Source of the DNA: Notamacropus eugenii
Taxonomy: Eukaryota; Chordata; Mammalia; Diprotodontia; Macropodidae
Length of the DNA: 64,000 nt
Direction: 5' to 3'
Assembly (NCBI RefSeq): GCF_028372415.1
Contig: NC_092875.1
Span: 354,694,233 to 354,758,232 of the forward strand
A model generated the notes under the pieces. The model made no database searches, was not told the DNA's origin, and saw nothing but the letters and a program-made list of their open reading frames with translations. Shown here piece after piece: positions 57,029 through 64,000 of this stretch; position 1 is the stretch's first letter; each line of letters opens with the position of its first letter. Position numbers and translations under genes: made by a program.

Positions 57029-57424
57029 AGTATAACCTGAATTCCCATCTATGAGGTAGATTTATACCCAAATTCAAGGTGATTATGCAATTGAAAGGAC
57101 AATTATAAAATGGGTCATGCTTATGCCCCCGGCTGGACAGTAAAACTCTAGCAACAGGCTGAAGTTGAGCTCCTAGTCTTATCTTAGGAAAGATCCCTCT
57201 CTCCTGTATGGCTTCCATTACATTCTCAAGATACAAACAGATACCTGATAATGTAAGGTCGGAATTGGACAGAGTTGTTTATGAGAAATAATATAAAAGC
57301 TGCATTATTTAACAGAATAAATGTAGAAAAACCACAAGTGGAAAGATGGGGAAAAGCAGGATACATTCTTCTCTCTGCACTTGTTTTTTGCTCTTTCTGA
57401 GAGAGAGCCCCAACAAAACATACA
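57029..57424. other. Unassigned
   Basis: No feature recognised. Confidence 0.3.
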
Positions 57425-57625
57425 CTATCCCATCCACCTCCAAGCTTGTCCATTCAGATGGAGATAATTTCTCATGATTTTACAGGAGGATACTGCAGAT
57501 GACAGCTGCTGCTGCTGCTCTGATCTCGTGCTGCTTCTGTAGGAAGGCCACGATCTTCTCTCCTCATTTTCCTCAGGTCCCACACATACCTTCCAAAGCC
57601 GTGCTTGAAAACTTCCTCTCCCCAT
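57425..57625 (-). other. Possible minus-strand first exon (low confidence)
   Basis: On the reverse strand an ATG at 57625-57623 opens MGRGSFQARLWK. This is followed at 57590/57589 by AAG|GTATGT, a strong splice-donor match in phase 0. The open frame continues to 57425 if unspliced. A ZNF143/STAF-like box lies about 50 bp upstream. No homology was recognised and the start context is weak. It could be a host first exon, a non-coding RNA promoter or chance. The nearby CTG run (57500-57516) is a simple repeat. Confidence 0.25.
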
Positions 57626-57673
57626 TTGAGAACTGTTCTTTCTTTAGTTTCCTCTCTTCCCAAACTGAGAAGA

Positions 57674-57690
57674 ACTACAAATCCCAGAGA
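57674..57690. promoter_or_regulatory. ZNF143/STAF-like box
   Basis: ACTACAAATCCCAGAGA resembles the ACTACAATTCCCAGC motif bound by ZNF143 in many mammalian promoters. It lies within a stretch that is slightly richer in G+C than its flanks. Confidence 0.4.
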
Positions 57691-57769
57691 GTTTTGTGGC
57701 CAGCCACTTTGCCAGGGATTGTTACAAATTAATTTCCACTTGCTTACAGAAAGGGCATGGACATAGTGG

Positions 57770-57900
57770 AAAGATTCTGATCTTACTGTCTAAGTCCGAG
57801 CTTTGGCACTGACCCACTTCATACTGTTGTAGTGAGGAAAGCATTGGATAATTATTAAGGCACTACATAAATGGGAGCTATTATTATCACCAGTTTCCCC
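57770..57900 (+). mobile_element. MIR-like tail
   Basis: GCACTACATAAATGGGAGCT followed by ATTATTATC is the usual CORE-SINE end; the upstream part is diverged. Confidence 0.5.
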
Positions 57901-58344
57901 AGCAACCCCTACACACTGGGAGAAGCCTGTGCCAAGGACTCTGCTCCTGTTGCTGCATAGTAAAAGATTCAGATTCCTTCAGTTTGCACATACCAAATGA
58001 CTGATTACATGTCTGCTTTGAACGCCTTAGAGACTGGGAATCTCACTCTAAAATCCCATCAATTTTCTTCTTTTAAACATTAACTATAAAGAGCATATTT
58101 GTGTGTTAGAGAAGATCTCTCAAGAGTTTATTTCTTTTTGTCCCACTTGGTGGGTATTCAAGAGACAGTGTGGAACAGCAGACAGAAAACTAGTCTTGGA
58201 ATCATGTGTCCTGACGCTTACAAGTTGTTCAAAATTTTGATTATACTAGTACACTCAGGTGTTCATTTGGCTGGAAGATTGACTCATGTTAACAAAACTC
58301 ACAAGATACTAAGATAGAATGTCAGTTTATTAATTTAGAGTATA
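57901..58344. other. Unassigned
   Basis: No feature recognised. Confidence 0.3.
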
Positions 58345-58600
58345 TTGTGTAACTGAGAGGCAATATGCAACAATGGATAGTCTCAAAGACAGAAAGACGG
58401 GTTTAAATCCCACCTTTGATACATACTGGCTTTGTGACCTTGGACAAGTAGCTTAACTTGGTGATTTAGACAATTTTTTAAGGCTGTAAAAGTTGCACAA
58501 AAGCTGCCAACCTGTTACGGGAGTTTCCTTACCTGGGAAGTCCCTATATCAATGAAATTACAAAGACAATCCCTAATTCTATCCTAGGATGGGGAAGTGG
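58345..58600 (+). mobile_element. Mar1-type CORE-SINE
   Basis: Head CAACAATGGATAGTCTCAAA, core, then GCTGCCAACCTGTTACGGG and AGTCCCTATATCAATGAAAT, matching the copy at 34745. Confidence 0.8.
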
Positions 58601-58946
58601 AGATGGTGATGGTAATATTAATAGTGATTGTGGTGGTAGTAGTGGTAATAGTGATACTTCAATAAATAGATAAGTAAGTAAACACACAAATTAATAAATA
58701 AAAGAATATCAATTGATCATTTTTAAATACTTAGAAGAGAGCAAAAGGAAGTTTGGAATGGAGCAAAGACAAAGAAGGCAGTATTGAAACTACTCTATAA
58801 AATAAGGATTTTTTAAAACATATAGAACATACACCTTGAGGAAAATCTATACATAACAGAAATTCACAGCTTGGGTCTTTTTGTGTGTGTTTTAAAATGT
58901 TCATGTTTGTTGATGTTAAGTAAGTTCAGAATAAAGCATTTTTAAT
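58601..58946. other. Unassigned
   Basis: Contains an irregular GGT/AGT-rich stretch (58600-58660). No gene recognised. Confidence 0.3.
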
Positions 58947-59249
58947 GGACTAGTGGCTATAATAGCTGTTACTGGGGAGACTGAGGCTGGTAGATCTCTT
59001 GGCTGAAGAATTGTGAGTTGCAGTGGAATAAGATAATTGGGTTTCCACATTGTTTGTCATCAGTACAGTGAGTTCTGTCTCAGCAAGAGGTCACAAGGTT
59101 GTTTTAGGAAGGGCAAACAAGCCCAGGTCATGAATGGAGCAACTCAAAGCTCACATGACATTCAGCAGTATGACTGAGCCCATGAGTAACTATTGCACTT
59201 TCAGTCGAGATGAGACAGAGAGACTTTCTCAAAAAAAAAAAAAAAAAAA
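58947..59249 (+). pseudogene. RN7SL: 7SL (SRP) RNA retropseudogene
   Basis: 7SL RNA is the scaffold of the signal recognition particle. The copy is nearly full length (58947-59230, about 284 nt against about 300) and ends in a 19-nt A tail. The left domain reads ACTGGGGAGACTGAGGCTGG (58970-58989), as in the 7SL/Alu 5' domain. Unlike Alu it keeps the central S domain: GAGGTCACAAGGTTG, GGCAAACAAGCCCAGGTC and GGAGCAACTCAAAGCTCAC, ending in GAGTAACTATTGCACTTTCAG and GAGACAGAGAGACTTTCTC. Many substitutions, the loss of the GCCGGGCGCGGTGGC start and the A tail indicate an inactive retrocopy. No clear TSD was seen. Confidence 0.85.
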
Positions 59250-59390
59250 GAGAAAGAAAAAGAAATGGACAAATAGCTTGTAAATTTGATTAATTTGATC
59301 CAAAGAACTAGCAACTGGCATTTTAGGCCACCTAGACTTAAAGAAGAGCTGGTCAAGGACAGATCCTGGGATGAAGCAGAGCCAGAGACT

Positions 59391-59392
<2 letters not shown>

Positions 59393-59444
<52 letters not shown>

Positions 59445-59452
59445 GTGTGTGT
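59393..59452. repeat. (TG)n with TATG units
   Basis: About 60 bp of TG dinucleotides interrupted by four TATG units. Confidence 0.96.
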
Positions 59453-60600
59453 CTAGAGTTAACAGCAGGCTCCTTTAGCAAGTAAAAGAATAAAATATTA
59501 TAAGATACATGTCACATGTAAGATATGTATGTCCATTTGGGTTGCCAAAATGTATAGATGCATGGTTAGTGGTTAGCATTCCAGTACCTTCGGAATCTAG
59601 CCCACTTCTCACCAAGGGAGACTTCAATTTCTGCCTTGAGGGGAGCAGGAAAAGAGCTCTGTTTGGCCATTTGTTTCTTCCCTTATCTATCTCCATGAAG
59701 GGTTTTAGAATAGATTTATATTTGCCTTCTTTGAATATTGTTGGTCTAGGGGTTACATTAGGTGCAGAACAAAAGTTTCTTTGATCACTCTTAAGGAAGA
59801 GAGTAGCATTTTAGTTTATTTTTGCCAGTTTAACTCCTTCTCAACAAATGCTGGCTACACAAAATACCACCACAAATAATAAATAGAAAGTAAACTCACT
59901 TATCCAACCAAAAAGCAAACAGAAATCAAAGAAGTTCCACAGAGCAGGATGTATTGAACTCTTTATCTGGGAGTGAGATGAGACTTCAGCTTATATCATG
60001 AGAGGAGACTCAATTTCAGCCAAGGAAAAGTCTCCAAAATCTCTCGGGAGACGAGCTAGAAATTGACAACATATGTGGAAGATTTGGTTTCTCATACATG
60101 ACTGCAACTTCCAAAGTCTTTATTTCTCATCACATATTTCTCTCGAAGAAGCTCTTGAACCACCATTCTCTCCCAGATGCTAAGTATCAACCCCATTTCA
60201 TACCCATGTATGCAACACCACCTCAACATTCTCTGAGTCTCCCCAGGTCTAAGTAGAAGCACACAAAACACCCCAAGCTTATTTGGACTTCCAGGTCACA
60301 ATAGGTTATGGCCCCAAAACAAAGTCAGAGAGATGAGATAGTGAACACATCAAAGAGTAAACATGGTCAATATTCAGTGTAAGTAAGTTCCAAAACAGTG
60401 ATAACAATTCAAGATCTAAGCAGAAAAGAACTGTCAGAGTCCAAGGCTATTAAGTCGGAAGCCAAAGAAGCAACTCCTGGTGGTAGGGAGAGGAACAGGG
60501 ATGGCAGAAAAACAGAATAACATGTCTACATTGTCCCCAGTATCTGTTGCAGCTCATTGAGCCAGATCATAGGATTAAAGAGAGGAAGGTGAGAGTGAGG
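59453..60600. other. Unassigned, 1.15 kb
   Basis: Composition shifts around 59930-60500 and could reflect an old LTR-type insert, but no boundaries, polyadenylation signal or TSD were identified. The two overlapping frames at 59475-59784 are antisense to each other and have no domain. Confidence 0.3.
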
Positions 60601-60868
60601 GAAAGGGAAGCAGCATTTATTAATTGTCTACAATGTGCCAGGAACTATGCTAAGCACTTCAGAAATGTTATCTCATTTGATCTTCACAACAACCTTGTGA
60701 GGTAGGTCCTATTTTACCCTCACTTTACAGTTGAGGAAATTGTGGCAGAAAGAGGTTAAATAATTTGCCTGGGTGACACAGCTAGTAAGTGTCTGAGGCT
60801 GTTTTTGAATTAAAGTCTTCCTGCCTCTAGGCCCAGCTCTCAATATGTTGTACTACCTAACTTCCTAA
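60601..60868 (+). mobile_element. MIR, near full length
   Basis: AGCAGCATTTATTAATTGTC, TTTACAGTTGAGGAAATTGT and GACACAGCTAGTAAGTGTCT. Confidence 0.87.
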
Positions 60869-60879
60869 AAGGGATTTTA

Positions 60880-61020
60880 GAGAGCAGTCTGTCTGTTTCC
60901 CCCCTTTATTTTAGATGAAGAAACTAAGATAAAATGATTTGCCCAAGGTCATAAGAGAAGTATATAAGAGAAGTGGTATTCTGCCCCATGACTCCATATC
61001 CAATACTCTTTCAGGTAATC
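60880..61020 (+). mobile_element. MIR-like CORE-SINE fragment
   Basis: TTTATTTTAGATGAAGAAAC and GATTTGCCCAAGGTCATAAG. Confidence 0.6.
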
Positions 61021-61365
61021 CCTTCTGTAATTAGAGCATGGTCATCAGTAAAAGTGTTGCTTATGCTAGTAAAAAAACTAAAGAATGCCACTTAGAGCTG
61101 CCCAGATCAAGAATCTATGCCCTTTGATCTTGTGCACTGCTTATTTCCCCATAATTGACTCATGACTTTGCACAAGAACCCTGTTTTAGCCTAAACTATT
61201 TTCACCTATTTGCTATCTGGTGATCAACTTCTCCAATATAACTATAGATAAGGCTTTCCTTTGACTCCCCTAGCCCCTCCCCCAAGACATTGTGGAGCAC
61301 TGGCTCTTTTGGTTTGTGTACTTATACTAACTTTTTGCCTTTGCTTTAGTAATACTATCAGTAGG
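61021..61365. other. Unassigned
   Basis: No feature recognised. Confidence 0.3.
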
Positions 61366-61526
61366 GCTCTCCTCCCCTGTCCTCCCCTCTCCTTCTCCCT
61401 CTCTCTCTTCCTCTCTCTTTCCCTCTCCCTCTCCCTCTCCCTCCCTCCCTCCCTTCTTCTTCTTCTTCTTCTTCTTCTTCTTCTTCTTCTTCTTCTTCTT
61501 CTTCTTCTTCTTCTTCTTCTTCTTGT

Positions 61527-61560
<34 letters not shown>

Positions 61561-61640
61561 TTCCTTCTCTGTATCTTTCTTCCCTCCTCTCTCTTCCCCT
61601 TACTTTACCTCCCCTCCTCACCTCTCCTCTCCTCCAACCC
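61366..61640. repeat. Long polypyrimidine tract with (CTT)n and (CT)n
   Basis: 61380-61570 contains only C and T apart from one G at 61525. The CTT part spans about 61454-61524 and CT 61531-61557. Leucine/serine-rich frames on one strand and glutamate/arginine-rich frames on the other are repeat artefacts. Confidence 0.97.
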
Positions 61641-62215
61641 TGTGGAGGTCAGATAGTCCAGCAGGCTAAGTACACAACATCTAACTACACCTCATAAGCT
61701 GAACAGACAAGGTAACTGGAAAGAGAACAGAGGTCCAGGGAAGTATACAGGGAAGTATAGCCTGAGACAATCTCATCTAAGGCAATTGACCTAACTCAAT
61801 TCTGCTTATGGCTATAAAACTGTGAGCTCAGACAAATGAATTGATCTATTCTATTGCTTTTTCTTTTTTCTATTTTCTATCTCATATTTTAGCTTTATCA
61901 TTTCCCTTTGTCTCAGTTTTCTTGTTCCCTTTCTAAATTCTTTAGGAAGCCAATAAATTATATTTCTCTTTTTCTCTCTTATTAATTTAGATATTCACTA
62001 CATTTTGATATGATTTGTTTATACCTTTATTGTTTTGAAAATACTGCATTTATTTTTATTTTTCAAATATTTTTAAATTTTCAAAAAATTAGGTATCATT
62101 TTATTCTGTTTTCATTGGTTTTTTATTGCATTATTGCCTGAGAATATGTTGTGGAGACTATATTTTTGTATTTATTCAATAAATCTTTTTCTCTCATTTT
62201 CTGTGAAAGTTATAT
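61641..62215. other. Unassigned, AT-rich
   Basis: No feature recognised. Confidence 0.3.
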
Positions 62216-62597
62216 ATGAGTGTAATATGTGGCACAAAGTATCTCTGGATCTGGGATAAGAACTCACTGTTTGACAAAACCTCCTGGGAAAACTGGATAA
62301 CAGTGTGGCAGAAACTAGGCATAGACCAATGCCTGACACCATACACAGGAATAAAGTCCAAATGGATACATGATCTAGGTATAAAGGCTGATAGTATAAA
62401 CAAAATAGGGGAGCAAGAAATAGTGTATTTGTCAGATTTATGGAGAATGGAGAAATTTATGACCAAACAAGAGAAAGAGAACATTATGAAGTACAAAATG
62501 GATAATTTTTATTACATTAAATTGAAAAGTTTTTGCACAAACAAATTTAATGCAACCAAGATTAGGAGGGAAGCAGAAAACTGGGAAAGAATTTTTG
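62216..62597 (+). pseudogene. L1 ORF2 fragment upstream of GAPDH
   Basis: An open frame begins here and encodes a late part of ORF2 (LWIWDKNSLFDKTSWENW, LGIKADSINKIGEQEIVYLS, KLKSFCTNKFNATKIRREAE). It lies C-terminal to the RT palm, whose catalytic motif is therefore absent. The frame stays open for 154 residues, reading without a stop into the first bases of the GAPDH insert; that is a chance fusion. It is less decayed than the same segment at 4820-5170. Confidence 0.88.
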
Positions 62598-63876
<1,279 letters not shown>

Positions 63877-64000
63877 AAAGAATTTTTGCAACTAGTGTCT
63901 GTGATAAAGGCCTCATTTCTAAAATATATAGAAACCTAAGTCAAATTTACAAGAATACAAGTCATTCCCCAATTGACAAATAATCAAAGGATATGAACAG

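Noticed and set aside
59453-60600. Possible retroviral LTR in unassigned sequence
   Set aside because: Composition alone; no TG/CA boundaries, duplication or polyadenylation signal could be fixed.
61261-61656. 131-residue Leu/Ser-rich open frame (and the Glu/Arg-rich frame on the other strand)
   Set aside because: Both come from the CTT/CT polypyrimidine tract. Any frame across it stays open, and there is no domain or non-repeat coding pattern.

Overview
This 64 kb window is mammalian, almost certainly marsupial, nuclear DNA. It contains no intact host protein-coding gene. The marsupial call rests on CORE-SINEs of the Mar1 type, tRNA-headed SINEs with LINE-derived tails, and an L1 lineage with a distinctive purine-rich 3' UTR. 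L2, MIR and CR1/L3 relics give an older mammalian layer. The species cannot be named from sequence alone. Family names are from memory of consensus sequences; no repeat library was run.

Layout. 1-6.2 kb: a nearly full-length, decayed L1 (+). 6.5-14 kb: two copies of a second LINE type in opposite orientations (RT domain, C-terminal CCHH finger). Between them lie an unusual L1 that keeps its 5' end but stops inside ORF1, and a CR1/L3 relic. 15-18 kb: SINE, MIR and L2 fragments. 18.4-22.1 kb: an ORF1-only (HAL1-like) L1 derivative, an inverted L1 3' end and a second HAL1-like fragment. 22.2-23.0 kb: a solo LTR inside an L1-type tail, each with its own target-site duplication (TSD). 26.9-30.1 kb: a degenerate Ty3/gypsy element whose Gag capsid resembles the PNMA family, followed by a zinc-knuckle relic, a protease-like relic and reverse transcriptase (RT) pieces, split by a later L1. 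30-40 kb: L2, MIR, SINEs and a long tetranucleotide/dinucleotide repeat. 40.5-41.25 kb: an internally deleted Tigger1-like transposon inside a CORE-SINE. 43.6-54 kb: ancient repeats. 57.4-57.7 kb: a promoter-like block with a possible minus-strand first exon. 58.9-59.2 kb: a 7SL RNA retropseudogene. 61.4-61.6 kb: a long homopyrimidine tract. 62.2-64 kb: an L1 ORF2 fragment interrupted by a GAPDH processed pseudogene.

The features do not form a pathway. They record successive insertions, and several TSDs give their order (SINE in MIR, L1 in SINE, Tigger in SINE, LTR in L1 tail, L1 in Ty3/gypsy, GAPDH in L1). The observation most worth following is the PNMA-related Ty3/gypsy relic, because PNMA genes are thought to descend from such elements.
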